Assembly: GCA_965657945.1 (NCBI GenBank)
Contig: CBFHPW010000012.1
Location: 4,795 to 68,794, forward strand
Reading direction: 5' to 3'
Origin: CAJJDF01 sp965657945
GTDB taxonomy: Bacteria > Bacteroidota > Bacteroidia > Flavobacteriales_D > CAJJDF01
Length of the DNA stretch: 64,000 bases
Numbering within the stretch: the first letter of the stretch is position 1; each line of letters starts with the position of its first letter. Both the position numbers and the translations under genes were made by a program. The notes beneath the pieces are model-generated. The model was not told the origin of the DNA. It did no database searches and saw only the letters and a program-made list of their open reading frames with translations. Below, one piece after another: positions 26,359 to 35,642 of the stretch.

Positions 26359-27129
26359 ATGAAAATCTTTATGACTAAAAATATCCTTCTTTTATTTATT
26401 CTTTTAAAAGGCACCTTATCTGGTTATTCTCAGGCTAGCATCAAAGACTCTTCCATCTTATTGCCTAATTTAAAGCTAGGAATATCTGCAGGTTTCCCCT
26501 CCAAAGATTTAAAAAAGACTTTTGGCACTTCAGCTATTATTAATACAAAATTCGATGTCAAGTTTCGCTCTCAGTGGTTTGTAGGTGCTCAGTATAATTT
26601 TCTTTTTGGAAGATCAGTAAAAGATTCTGCCATGTTAGATGAACTAATTACTGAAGGTGGTGGAATCATTAATGCAAATGGTGAATTTGGTACGTTCGAA
26701 ATGCTCCAGAGAGGACATCACGTAGGAATTCATGCCGGACGACTTTTTTCTGTGTTGGCTCCCAATCCCAACACTGGTTTTATTGTATCTGCAGGTTTAG
26801 GAATTTTTACCTACAAAATTAATTTCAATAACATAAGCGGAGATTTAATTCAGCTAAATGGGGAATATAGCAAAGGATACGACCGATATACAGCTGGGCA
26901 TTCTTTCACAGAATTTATTGGCTATCAATACTTCAGCAACAACAGGCTTTTGAATTTTTATGCTGGGGTAGAATTTACTCAAGCTTTTACTAAAATAAGG
27001 AGAGGATATCAAGTCGATTTTGAACCAAACGATACTAGATTTGGCCCACGAATGGACAACCTATTTTCTATCCAGTTTGGATGGATGCTTCCTCTTTACA
27101 AAAGGCCTCCAAAAGAATTCTATTATTAA
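26359..27129 (+). CDS. Outer-membrane beta-barrel-like protein
   Basis: A 256-aa protein with a signal peptide (start at residue 1 or at M5, MTKNILLLFILLKGTLSGYS). Repeated amphipathic strands with aromatic girdles follow (FRSQWFVGAQYNFLFG, FIVSAGLGIFTYKINF, LFSIQFGWMLPLYKRPP), typical of a small outer-membrane barrel of the OmpW/PorT size class. No specific family is recognised. It converges with the gldB-like gene, the two stops sharing TTAA at 27126-27129. Confidence 0.65.
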   Translation: MKIFMTKNILLLFILLKGTLSGYSQASIKDSSILLPNLKLGISAGFPSKDLKKTFGTSAIINTKFDVKFRSQWFVGAQYNFLFGRSVKDSAMLDELITEGGGIINANGEFGTFEMLQRGHHVGIHAGRLFSVLAPNPNTGFIVSAGLGIFTYKINFNNISGDLIQLNGEYSKGYDRYTAGHSFTEFIGYQYFSNNRLLNFYAGVEFTQAFTKIRRGYQVDFEPNDTRFGPRMDNLFSIQFGWMLPLYKRPPKEFYY

Positions 27130-28157
27130 GGACGGTAAAAACTCAATATTCTTTTTGCGTCATTTTTTTGAATCAAAAGTTCCTGCAGGGTGAGTTCATT
27201 CTCATTAAAATATTGCGCCACCATTTTGTACCCTATCCACTTACCTAATTCACCAGGCGATTCTTGGGGCAAGCCAGGTGTAAAAGACCCGGGATTGATG
27301 TAAGAGTTTATTTCTTGAATATTCTGCGAATACAACAGCTTGAACTCGATTAAGTTTTGATAAATAAACGGTTCATTTTTCTCGCTCCACTCCCATTCCT
27401 TTTGGGAAAAAGAAAACAATTGAGCTTCTGATTTTTCGGGAAACAAAGCTTTTAGCAACAGCATCATCTTGCCGTGATAAACGAGAGTAGTGAGAAAATC
27501 CTCTCTCGCTGCGTACATCATTAAGTTCTCAAATTCCCCGGGCCGAGAGTGCTTTACGTAAACCCAGCTCTTCACAGCCTCGAGCACCAAATTCTCTGGA
27601 TCCATGTCTTGTTTCAGGTATTGCGGAAAAAATTCGGGTGGAAGAAGTGAAACGACCTCTTCGTTTCTCCCCAAAAACATATCAAGTCCTATTCCTAATG
27701 TATCGTTGTAGGGAAATGTTTTGGCATTGAAACTTGAATAAAACGGAACCAAAACCGGTAGTGTTTCTTCAGGATAATAAAAATGATACCTCGCAAAAGC
27801 TTGATTTAACTCGTTTTCGTGCACCTCAAAATCAGAAAAGACCGATTTCATTCTTCCGTTTATCAATTGAATAATGGAATCTGTCAAAAATTTTTCTAGT
27901 CGATAATCTACCATTGGATCTTGAGCGGAGCCTGCATTTATCATTTGACTTAAAAAAGATTCGTACAGAATACCATAATCTTTTAACCACTTCTTGTTCA
28001 GGTTTTTGAGGTCATAAATATCTGCGTCCAGTAATTCGCGGTCGAACCTATGTAGCGTCAACTTCTCATCGAGAGGTTGCACCTCTCCCTCTAATTTAGA
28101 TTTTGAGGTACAAGAAAACAAGACTATTCCCGCAAAAAAAACAAGTGCTATTCGCAT
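27126..28157 (-). CDS. gldB: GldB-like gliding/type IX secretion lipoprotein
   Basis: A 343-aa lipoprotein: signal with lipobox LFSC (Cys ~16), then the GldB pattern HRFDRELLDAD near the start, IGLDMFLGRNE in the middle and the C-terminal signature PGELGKWIGYKMVAQYFNEN, TLQELLIQKNDAKRILSFYRP. In Flavobacterium GldB is an essential lipoprotein of gliding and T9SS function. It starts 3 nt after sprE-like and forms an operon with it, which supports the assignment. Confidence 0.82.
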   Translation of the reverse strand: MRIALVFFAGIVLFSCTSKSKLEGEVQPLDEKLTLHRFDRELLDADIYDLKNLNKKWLKDYGILYESFLSQMINAGSAQDPMVDYRLEKFLTDSIIQLINGRMKSVFSDFEVHENELNQAFARYHFYYPEETLPVLVPFYSSFNAKTFPYNDTLGIGLDMFLGRNEEVVSLLPPEFFPQYLKQDMDPENLVLEAVKSWVYVKHSRPGEFENLMMYAAREDFLTTLVYHGKMMLLLKALFPEKSEAQLFSFSQKEWEWSEKNEPFIYQNLIEFKLLYSQNIQEINSYINPGSFTPGLPQESPGELGKWIGYKMVAQYFNENELTLQELLIQKNDAKRILSFYRP

Positions 28158-28160
28158 AAC

Positions 28161-30857
28161 TTAGTAATAATTAAGATTGAAAAACTCTTCGTATTTCTTC
28201 ACCGATTTAGACTTAAACAACAGCGAATAATTGAGAGGTGTGATAGTAAAGTAAGGGTACTTGGAGACAAACGGTTTCATTGCAGGGTTCACTTTATAGG
28301 CCACCATGTAACTGTTTGCATCGGATTTGTTTCCAAATTGCTTCACCAAAATAGTTTGGTATTGAGCATCCAAACCAACAGACGAAACTTTCAATCCTTT
28401 TTCGTCAAAGGAAGAACTATTGAAATTACTTAATGCTATTTTTAATTTATTAAGGTCTTCGGTTATCGGTACAATTACACAAAAGTAATGAGCTGATTTC
28501 TCGTCTTTCACAAACACTACTTCTTTGTTATCTTCTTTCGCAATTCTTTCGTTTCTTAATTTACCAAGCGCTTTTTCGGCAATATCTCCCAATGGTGTGT
28601 TGGCACAATTATCTACCAACCTTTGTAGAGTTGTATCTAGTTCTTCTTTTTTGTCAAGGTCGGACAGTACTTTGGCTTTCAAATAAAGTAATTGACACTC
28701 GTAAGGATTCGTTTCCTTTTGGCTCAACAAAGCATCTATTTTTGCCATACTTGGAAGGTAACTTTTTATCTCAACCAAATTATAAACTTCCTCGTAACTC
28801 TTTTGATAAAAATCTTTCCCTTCTTGTTGTTTGGACATATAGTCTGGGTCCAAAATGATTTTTGCCTCCTTAGATTTTGGGTAATTTTCTAGGATAAAAT
28901 TTTTCACAGCAACCACATCGTCTCGTTGATTTAGGTTTTGATAAATCACATACAATTGGTAGAGCGAAGGAGTAATTTTTGAATTCGGATGAAATCGTTT
29001 TTTATTGTCCTTAAAAGATTGTATTGCTTCACGTTCGTTACCCAGAATATTGGTATAAATTAAGCCCGAAAGATAGTTCGCATTTAGTATCGAAACGTTG
29101 GCTAATTTCACTTCCGACTCTTCCACAGGAACTTGTTTTAAAAACTCCTCTATTTCTTTGTCACTCACAACAGGAGAATTGTTTACATTCACAATTTCCT
29201 CTGAATTTGACTGACTTTTATTCGATCTTCTCCAGTTATCCTCGAGTGAAATATTGCCCCAAACTGAATTAAATGACTTCAAACCACTTGCTTTTGTCTT
29301 GTCGTTGTAAATCCAGAAACTTCCCTTTTCGCCTAGTGCAGTAGTGGCAAGAACGGGGGCTGGTTCATTGCCTCCAAGGTTTAGATTTTTTACTCGTTCC
29401 TCCTCTATTTTTTTCACTTTTTCTTGGTACAAAATTTCTTCAATTCTGTCTCTCCTTTGCTTTTCATCCAAAGACCCTAATGCAAGCATACTATCTTTAA
29501 AAGCAATCGTATTGATGTAGGTAACGAGACGTGTCAAACTTTCATTTCTCTCTTTTATCTCTTCAAAATCAGCATTTTTTGGATCTAATTCGAGTAATGT
29601 ACTGTCGTAATACTTTTGAGCGAATACATATTCTTTATCATCGAAATAAACGTCTGCCAAACGTTTAAATGTTTTGGCTTTTTGTTTCTCGTTGGAAGGA
29701 GCAGAAGCAGCCGATATTTCAAGATAAACAATCCCTTGACTTTTGTTGTACTCCTGTAATTCGATATCCGCCAACGCATAGTATATTTGGTCTCTGAATT
29801 CAATGTATTTTTCGTCTTTTGCCAAGTCTAGCAGCTCTTCTTTCAGCGCTCCTCTGTCTTTACTACTCGCAACTAAAGCCCTGTTTATTTTGGAATAAAA
29901 AACTAATTGGTAGGACGAGCTTTTCTTAATCACATACGAATACTTTACCGAAGCTTGAGGTAGGTTGCCTAACTCTTGATTAAGTTGAGCCTGAATAAAG
30001 TGATATCTCACCCTTAGTTTCTTTGATTTTTCATAATGAATGGCACTATCTAATAATTCTATGGATTGTATAAAATCATTTCTTCTGAGGTAAAAATCTG
30101 CTTGAGTAGCAAAATAATCAGCATTCATTTTTTCGGGAAACTCCACTAAAAAAGACCGCTCTTCTTTTACTTCCTCTCGCTTTTTAGTTCGTTTGATACT
30201 GGACCTACGGTTCGTCTTTTTCCTCCGTCTCTTTTTGTATTTCTTTCGCCTTTCTTTCGTCTTTTTTTGCTTAGTTTCTTTAATCTTTTTCGCCTGTTTT
30301 TCCACTTCAATTTCATTGATGTATTTCAATGCTTCGGGAAAATCACCCAATTCAATATAGGTTTTGGCTAACCAAAGTTTAGCATAGTACTTCGACTTGT
30401 CTTTCGGATACATTTTTACAATGTACTTGAACTTTTCGATCGCCTCGTCATATTCTCGCTTATAGAAATAGCTAATCCCCATAACCAGCCAGTTCTCATC
30501 CATCCATTTCCCGTATTCCTCTTTGGCGACTCTTCCCTTTTTTACATTGGGCATTGCATGCTTACCTATTACAGTAGAAGTTTTGTCAATGGCACGATTC
30601 ATTTCAGGAAAAAAACTCTTTGACTCCTCCTCGTTTGGATATCGGTTTACTGGAATAAGTAAAGTAAAATCTTCAGGAACGTTTTTTGAATAATCCTTGT
30701 GAGATACTTTTATTATCTCTCTGGCATTAAAATAACCATTGTAATAGGCAGTTGTATTGTGATAAAACCTATTTAATCGCTTATCTTTCTCTGTGGAACA
30801 GCCTGCCAACAAGCTAAAAAAAAGAAGTGCAATAAAATGTGTAAAATGGATTTTCAT
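28161..30857 (-). CDS. sprE: SprE/PorW-like TPR lipoprotein of the type IX secretion system
   Basis: An 898-aa protein with lipobox LAGC (Cys20), the family-like opening RLNRFYHNTTAYYNGYFNAR, and many TPR-type helical pairs (for example YDEAIEKFKYIVKMYPKD and FPEALKYINEIE). SprE/PorW is a lipoprotein needed to couple the trans-envelope motor to the outer-membrane part of the secretion system. Odd: residues ~187-234 form a strongly basic run (KKYKKRRRKKTNRR), encoded about 30156-30299, inside the TPR array. It is in an operon with gldB. Confidence 0.8.
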   Translation of the reverse strand: MKIHFTHFIALLFFSLLAGCSTEKDKRLNRFYHNTTAYYNGYFNAREIIKVSHKDYSKNVPEDFTLLIPVNRYPNEEESKSFFPEMNRAIDKTSTVIGKHAMPNVKKGRVAKEEYGKWMDENWLVMGISYFYKREYDEAIEKFKYIVKMYPKDKSKYYAKLWLAKTYIELGDFPEALKYINEIEVEKQAKKIKETKQKKTKERRKKYKKRRRKKTNRRSSIKRTKKREEVKEERSFLVEFPEKMNADYFATQADFYLRRNDFIQSIELLDSAIHYEKSKKLRVRYHFIQAQLNQELGNLPQASVKYSYVIKKSSSYQLVFYSKINRALVASSKDRGALKEELLDLAKDEKYIEFRDQIYYALADIELQEYNKSQGIVYLEISAASAPSNEKQKAKTFKRLADVYFDDKEYVFAQKYYDSTLLELDPKNADFEEIKERNESLTRLVTYINTIAFKDSMLALGSLDEKQRRDRIEEILYQEKVKKIEEERVKNLNLGGNEPAPVLATTALGEKGSFWIYNDKTKASGLKSFNSVWGNISLEDNWRRSNKSQSNSEEIVNVNNSPVVSDKEIEEFLKQVPVEESEVKLANVSILNANYLSGLIYTNILGNEREAIQSFKDNKKRFHPNSKITPSLYQLYVIYQNLNQRDDVVAVKNFILENYPKSKEAKIILDPDYMSKQQEGKDFYQKSYEEVYNLVEIKSYLPSMAKIDALLSQKETNPYECQLLYLKAKVLSDLDKKEELDTTLQRLVDNCANTPLGDIAEKALGKLRNERIAKEDNKEVVFVKDEKSAHYFCVIVPITEDLNKLKIALSNFNSSSFDEKGLKVSSVGLDAQYQTILVKQFGNKSDANSYMVAYKVNPAMKPFVSKYPYFTITPLNYSLLFKSKSVKKYEEFFNLNYY

Positions 30858-30994
30858 AAGTAAATAGCCCAGTTGAATTGTATGCTAGGCGATAAAAGTA
30901 AAAATTAATCAATAAACTGAGCCTATAACTAATAATAAATTAAAATATTTTATCTTTAAACCTTTATTCTTGCTAAGAAAATAAAAAAACACCT

Positions 30995-31822
30995 ATGAAA
31001 AATTGGTTCAGTAAATTGAAAAAACACCTGAAAGAAAAAAATCGATTCATTATTCAGAATCCCATTTCCTTTCAGCAAAAATTTTCAATTACCTTAACCA
31101 AGCAACATACTATTTTGGTATTGCTTGGATGTACGTTAATTTTTGGTGGAATAACGTTTTCAATCATCTCCTTTACCTCTCTCAAAAACTTTGTTCCTGG
31201 ATACCCAAGCAAAGGTTCTGAATTGTTCAAAATTGACAAAGAGAATCAGCTCAAATTAAATGAATTGACTCGAGAAAATGCACGTAGAGATTTGTGGATA
31301 AAAAACCTTCAATCCATCCTCTCAAATTCTGATTCTATTTCGATAAATACGTTGAATGAATCCCTCCAAACAGATTCTAATTCCGACTATAAATCCATCA
31401 TTTTTGAGAGAACAAAACAAGACTCTTCATTGAGAAAAAAAATGAAGAATTTCGAGGTAACAGGTCGTTTTTCGATGGCAAAAACAATTCTTAAAGAAGC
31501 GCTGTTTTTTGAGATGCCCTTAGAGAAAGAGCCCCAAGAGTTAGAAAGTGAAGGAATTATTAACTTACAATTTTCTTGTAGGAAGTTAGAACCTATAACC
31601 TCTGTAATGGATGGCACTATTGTTTCCTTTCAAGAAAACACGATTACACTTCAGCATGAACACGATATAGTGACAGTTATGTATGGAGTTGATGGTTCTA
31701 AAAATGTAATTGGAAAGTTTGTTGAAAGAGGATCGAAATTAGGCTCTTCCACTGATACAACACTACTTCTTCAAGTTTGGTACAAAGGAGAAAGCCTGCC
31801 TCTATCTGTAATCTCAAACTAG
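30995..31822 (+). CDS. Degenerate M23 (LytM-type) membrane protein
   Basis: A 275-aa protein: basic N-terminus, one membrane segment (~37-57, ILVLLGCTLIFGGITFSIIS), a coiled-coil stretch (~75-110), and a C-terminal domain shaped like an M23 peptidase (~195-270: SVMDGTIVSFQENTITLQHE, then VMYGV and GSKLGSSTDTTLLLQVW). The zinc ligands (H-x-G-x-D and H-x-H) are missing, so it is probably a non-enzymatic regulator of cell-wall hydrolysis, like EnvC. It is convergent with gatA, sharing CTAG as double stop. Confidence 0.7.
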   Translation: MKNWFSKLKKHLKEKNRFIIQNPISFQQKFSITLTKQHTILVLLGCTLIFGGITFSIISFTSLKNFVPGYPSKGSELFKIDKENQLKLNELTRENARRDLWIKNLQSILSNSDSISINTLNESLQTDSNSDYKSIIFERTKQDSSLRKKMKNFEVTGRFSMAKTILKEALFFEMPLEKEPQELESEGIINLQFSCRKLEPITSVMDGTIVSFQENTITLQHEHDIVTVMYGVDGSKNVIGKFVERGSKLGSSTDTTLLLQVWYKGESLPLSVISN

Positions 31823-33237
31823 TTTTTGTTGTTCATTAGTTCTTTAGAAAAATCAAATAATACCGCTTCATCAAAAGGTTTGGCCATCAGCTGAATCCCA
31901 AATGGCAGACCATTAGAATGAGATCCAAGCGGCAAGGAAATCGCTGGGTTTCCAGCAATATTAGCATGGACTGTAAAGATATCTTGCAGGTACATCGTAA
32001 TTGGGTCCTTCACATTTTCTCCAATCTTAAATGCAGTATCTGGAGTGGTAGGACCCAAAATAATGTCATATTTTTGAAATACTTCTTCTGTTTTTTGCTG
32101 AATTACCCGCCTTACCTTCATGGCTTTTGTGTAATACGCATCGTAATAACCCGAGCTCAACACAAAGGTTCCTAACATTATCCTTCTTTTTACCTCTTCT
32201 CCAAACCCCTCAGTTCTAGATAAAACATAAGTTGAATCAATGTCTTTTGCATTTTCGCTTCTGTAACCGAAGTGAATTCCATCATAGCGAGAAAAATTTG
32301 AAGAAGCTTCTGCAGTGGTCAATACATAATAAGTTGGTACCATATAATCCAAATAAGGAAAATCAAACGTTTCTACCTCATGACCTTTAGCTTTGAGATC
32401 TTCGGCCAATGCCAACACTTTCGCTTTGATTTCGGGGTTCAATCCTTCGCTTTTTATCACTTCCTTGGGAATTCCAATTCTTCGTTTTTTCTCACTACTT
32501 TGTTTCAAGTAATCATTCACTTTCAAAGACGAAGACGTACTATCCATTTCGTCCTTTCCGGCCATAACTTGCGTGAGTAGAGCTGCATCCTCTACCGAGT
32601 GGGTAAACGGACCTATTTGGTCAAATGACGAAGCGTATGCCAGTAATCCCCATCTAGAAACTCTTCCATAAGTAGGTTTCATTCCAACCACTCCGCAAAA
32701 CGAAGCAGGCTGACGAATAGAACCTCCCGTATCGGAACCTAAACTAGCCAAACATAACCCCGCAGCTACTGCCGCAGCAGAACCTCCCGAAGAACCTCCT
32801 GGCACTTTATCTTCTTGAATTGGGTTTAATACATTCCCCTTTGAGGAGTTCTCATTAGAACTTCCCATAGCAAACTCATCACAGTTCAGTCTTCCTATAA
32901 TGATTGCATCTTCCTCCAACAATCGTTTTACAGCAGTAGCTGAATACAAGGATTCAAATCCTTCAAGAATTTTTGAGGAAGCCGACACTTTGTGTCCTTC
33001 GTAACAAATATTATCTTTAATCCCTATCACAAAACCGGCAAGTTTACCTGCTGTTCCTGCCGTAATTTTCTCGTCCACTTCTTTCGCTTTTTTCAAAGCA
33101 CTGGACTTAAATACTTCAAGAAATGTATTTAATTTTTTTTTCTCTTCGATTCGTTCTATGTAATCCTTTACCACTTGAACACAGGTGGTGGATTTGCTCG
33201 TTAAATCTGCAAGAAGTTGAGGATAATTTTTATACAA
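31819..33237 (-). CDS. gatA: Glu-tRNA(Gln)/Asp-tRNA(Asn) amidotransferase subunit A
   Basis: A 472-aa amidase-signature enzyme that frees ammonia from glutamine to convert misacylated tRNAs. The catalytic Lys74 (GIKDNIC), cis-Ser149 (GGSSGGSAAAVAAG) and nucleophile Ser173 (GSDTGGSIRQPASF) are all present. gatB and gatC are not nearby. It starts 13 nt after tatA and is transcribed with tatA, and possibly with the thioredoxin gene, although a terminator-like hairpin intervenes upstream. Confidence 0.96.
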   Translation of the reverse strand: MYKNYPQLLADLTSKSTTCVQVVKDYIERIEEKKKLNTFLEVFKSSALKKAKEVDEKITAGTAGKLAGFVIGIKDNICYEGHKVSASSKILEGFESLYSATAVKRLLEEDAIIIGRLNCDEFAMGSSNENSSKGNVLNPIQEDKVPGGSSGGSAAAVAAGLCLASLGSDTGGSIRQPASFCGVVGMKPTYGRVSRWGLLAYASSFDQIGPFTHSVEDAALLTQVMAGKDEMDSTSSSLKVNDYLKQSSEKKRRIGIPKEVIKSEGLNPEIKAKVLALAEDLKAKGHEVETFDFPYLDYMVPTYYVLTTAEASSNFSRYDGIHFGYRSENAKDIDSTYVLSRTEGFGEEVKRRIMLGTFVLSSGYYDAYYTKAMKVRRVIQQKTEEVFQKYDIILGPTTPDTAFKIGENVKDPITMYLQDIFTVHANIAGNPAISLPLGSHSNGLPFGIQLMAKPFDEAVLFDFSKELMNNKN

Positions 33238-33250
33238 AACTAAGAGTGAT

Positions 33251-33454
33251 TTATTTGTCTTCTAATACGTTGTCTATTGAGTCCTTCTTTGAATCTGATT
33301 CTTCTCCTTTAGAAGCATCTTTAAATTCTTTGATTCCACTTCCCAGTCCTTTCATTAGTTCTGGAATTTTCTTTCCTCCAAACAACAAAAGTACAACTAC
33401 TACGATAAGTACAATTTGATAACCTCCGATGGCTAAAAACACGAATGAATTCAT
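33251..33454 (-). CDS. tatA: Twin-arginine translocase subunit TatA
   Basis: A 67-aa protein with the TatA plan: short periplasmic N-terminus, one membrane helix (~10-25), then LLLFGGKKIPELMKGLGSG (the FGxxKxPEL hinge and amphipathic helix) and a charged tail. It exports folded proteins with TatC, which is not in the window. It lies directly upstream of gatA, a neighbourhood common in Bacteroidota. Confidence 0.93.
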   Translation of the reverse strand: MNSFVFLAIGGYQIVLIVVVVLLLFGGKKIPELMKGLGSGIKEFKDASKGEESDSKKDSIDNVLEDK

Positions 33455-33504
33455 AATTTTTGATTAATCTATTTAGAACAAATGTAAGAATAAAGTGCAT
33501 AAAA

Positions 33505-33532
33505 AAAGCGAAGTATTCATAAACTTCGCTTT
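33505..33532. terminator. Bidirectional-looking hairpin between TlpA-like gene and tatA
   Basis: Perfect 10-bp arms AAAGCGAAGT / ACTTCGCTTT with an 8-nt loop. A and T runs on either side allow termination of minus-strand transcription from the TlpA-like gene. Confidence 0.75.
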
Positions 33533-33562
33533 TCATTAGTTGAGAAAATAACCTCTCTTTCA

Positions 33563-34066
33563 TTATTTCGTCAATTCTTGAATCTTCTTGTATAATTTTT
33601 TCTCATCACCAGGTACGTAATTGTTGTGTTCGTAGACAATCTTTCCACTACCATCTACCAAAAATGTATACGGCACATTGTTTACATTCATCGCTCTTTT
33701 TAAGTCTTGATTTGCATCTAAATACACTTCAAAGTCCCAAGCTTTTGAATCGACATATGGCTTTACTTTGTGCTTATTTCTGGCATCATCAATAGAGATA
33801 GCCACCACCTTTACTCCTGTTTCATCTTGCCAATCTGGGTAAAGCTCCGAAATATTATTCAATTCTTTTTTACAAGGGCTACACCAAGTCGCCCAAAACG
33901 AAATCACCATTGGCTTTCCATCATTTGAAAGCTCCGATGTGTTAATCGTTTTACCTGTCAGTGTTTTAATGTTCACCGATGGAACTGTTTTTCCGTTGCC
34001 ATTCGTAAAAGAAAACGCCAATGTTCCAAGCGCTATCAAGATTGAAAATTTAATTGTTTTAGTCAT
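33563..34066 (-). CDS. TlpA/ResA-like periplasmic thioredoxin
   Basis: A 167-aa exported thioredoxin-fold protein: signal peptide (~1-20), catalytic motif WATWCSPCKKEL near residue 57, and the cis-Pro loop in NNVPYTFLVDGSGK. Such proteins reduce periplasmic disulfides, for example for cytochrome c maturation. No cytochrome genes adjoin it, so the partner is unknown. It is upstream of tatA with a terminator-like hairpin between them. Confidence 0.9.
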   Translation of the reverse strand: MTKTIKFSILIALGTLAFSFTNGNGKTVPSVNIKTLTGKTINTSELSNDGKPMVISFWATWCSPCKKELNNISELYPDWQDETGVKVVAISIDDARNKHKVKPYVDSKAWDFEVYLDANQDLKRAMNVNNVPYTFLVDGSGKIVYEHNNYVPGDEKKLYKKIQELTK

Positions 34067-34167
34067 TTTGAACTTTTTTTTGTATTTTTACTCTTGGTGA
34101 AGATACAAATAACTGTGCCAAAAACTAGCTGGTTTCACCGATTAACATTTATATAACCGAAAATGAC

Positions 34168-34920
34168 ATGAAAAAAAATCTACTTGCACTCAGTCTAATC
34201 ACTTCTTTTACAGTTTCTTATACTCAAATTGAGTTAAGAACGCACAACGGGGGGACTGCCTTAATCAACGAAACCAACATCAATGTAAATGCAGCTTTGG
34301 TAAACGACATGAACCAAGATGTTCCTGTGGAAATTGATGTAAAGAGTCTTTACTCGACTACCAAAACATTAAGAGTCAAAAAAATTGAAAAAACTTCGAC
34401 TGCGCCTTTGTCAGAAAACGCAATTTGTTGGGGGCTTTGTACAATTGGTGTGGTTTGGGGAACCCAACCAACTGTGATAAGTGATCCTTCTCCAATAAAC
34501 GCAGGAGCTACGGTACTATATTCAGGGCATTTATACCCAAAACTAGACCACGGAACTAGCGTATTTCGATATGTATTTTATGATGTGGCAAACACAAATG
34601 ACAGTACTTGGGTTGATGTTACCTTTAATATCACTAACCCAAATATGGTAAGTATCAATGAGGTAAAAAAGGAAACGACTTTAGCCCTTTTTCCCAACCC
34701 AGCAACCACCGAATTAAATATTAGGCTAAATTCGAATGAAAGCAACAAAAGTATTGAAATCATTGATCTTTTAGGCAAACAAGTTTTCACAAAAAACATC
34801 CCGAATGAATCTGCTAACTTTAAAATTAACACCGGAGATTTCAAACCGGGAATATATTTTGTTTCGGTAAAAGCTGGCAACAAAGCAGTACAGACTGAAA
34901 AAATCGTTATTACGAAATAA
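34168..34920 (+). CDS. Secreted protein with type IX C-terminal sorting domain
   Basis: A 250-aa protein: signal peptide (~1-20), an unrecognised extracellular domain (~20-170) with beta-rich sequence (RTHNGGTALINETNINVNA), and a C-terminal type A sorting domain (~175-250: LALFPNPATTELNIRL, then IIDLLGKQVF, FKPGIYFVSVK). The domain directs export through the type IX system and is cleaved at the surface. The function of the cargo domain is unknown. Confidence 0.82.
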   Translation: MKKNLLALSLITSFTVSYTQIELRTHNGGTALINETNINVNAALVNDMNQDVPVEIDVKSLYSTTKTLRVKKIEKTSTAPLSENAICWGLCTIGVVWGTQPTVISDPSPINAGATVLYSGHLYPKLDHGTSVFRYVFYDVANTNDSTWVDVTFNITNPNMVSINEVKKETTLALFPNPATTELNIRLNSNESNKSIEIIDLLGKQVFTKNIPNESANFKINTGDFKPGIYFVSVKAGNKAVQTEKIVITK

Positions 34921-34940
34921 AAGCAAATAAAAATAAGCAA

Positions 34941-34971
34941 AAGAGGAGCTAAACTGGCTCCTCTTTTTTTT
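34941..34971 (+). terminator. Rho-independent terminator of the sorting-domain gene
   Basis: Arms AAGAGGAGC (34941-34949) and GCTCCTCTT (34957-34965) with a 7-nt loop, followed by a run of T, ~20 nt after the stop. Confidence 0.85.
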
Positions 34972-34992
34972 TGAAATATAAACTGCAAGTAG

Positions 34993-35021
34993 TTGAAATA
35001 CTTGATAAATCCTTATATTTA
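34993..35021 (+). promoter_or_regulatory. Flavobacterial-type promoter of ruvA-sprA
   Basis: TTG at 34993-34995 and a -7 box TATATTTA (35014-35021, consensus TAnnTTTG) are 18 nt apart, the spacing known for Bacteroidota. The start codon at 35048 follows 26 nt later. Confidence 0.5.
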
Positions 35022-35047
35022 CCGCTTTCATAAAATTTATCAAATAA

Positions 35048-35635
35048 ATGATCACTTACCTGAACGGAAAATTAGTAGAAAAAAATCCGGCAAACGTTGT
35101 CCTTGAGTGCAACGGAATCGGATATTACGTTCACATATCTTTGCAAACATATTCCAAAATAGGGAATCAAGAAATCTGTAAAATTTACACCTACCTCTCT
35201 ATAAAGGAAGATTCTCATACGCTTTACGGCTTTGCTGATATTCAAGAAAGAGAACTGTTTAAACAATTAATTTCGGTTTCTGGAGTTGGTACAAACACGG
35301 CAAGAATGATGCTTTCTTCTATGACTTCAAGTGAGTTGGTTTCTTCTATCGCCTCCAACAATGTAACCTCATTAACAAGCATAAAAGGAATAGGTGGGAA
35401 AACCGCTCAACGTATCATATTAGACCTGAAAGATAAAATCTTGAAGACATCTGATACCCTAGATAATAAATCAGGATTAATGAACAATACTATTAAAAAT
35501 GAAGCGTTATCTGCTCTTGTAGTTTTAGGATTTGATAAAAAAATGGCCGAATCTGCTTTAACGAAGATTTTGTTAAAAGAACCTACTATTACAAACGTTG
35601 AAGAATTAATTAAAAAAAGTTTGAAAACTTTCTAA
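35048..35635 (+). CDS. ruvA: Holliday junction branch migration protein RuvA
   Basis: A 195-aa protein that binds four-way junctions and loads RuvB. OB-fold domain I (MITYLNGKLVEKNPANVVLE...), two helix-hairpin-helix motifs (LISVSGVGTNTARMML and SIKGIGGKTAQRIILDLKDK) and the C-terminal RuvB-binding domain (~148-195). Length is normal. It lies 7 nt before sprA, and ruvA-sprA linkage is seen in Flavobacteria. Confidence 0.96.
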   Translation: MITYLNGKLVEKNPANVVLECNGIGYYVHISLQTYSKIGNQEICKIYTYLSIKEDSHTLYGFADIQERELFKQLISVSGVGTNTARMMLSSMTSSELVSSIASNNVTSLTSIKGIGGKTAQRIILDLKDKILKTSDTLDNKSGLMNNTIKNEALSALVVLGFDKKMAESALTKILLKEPTITNVEELIKKSLKTF

Positions 35636-35642
35636 GAAATCT

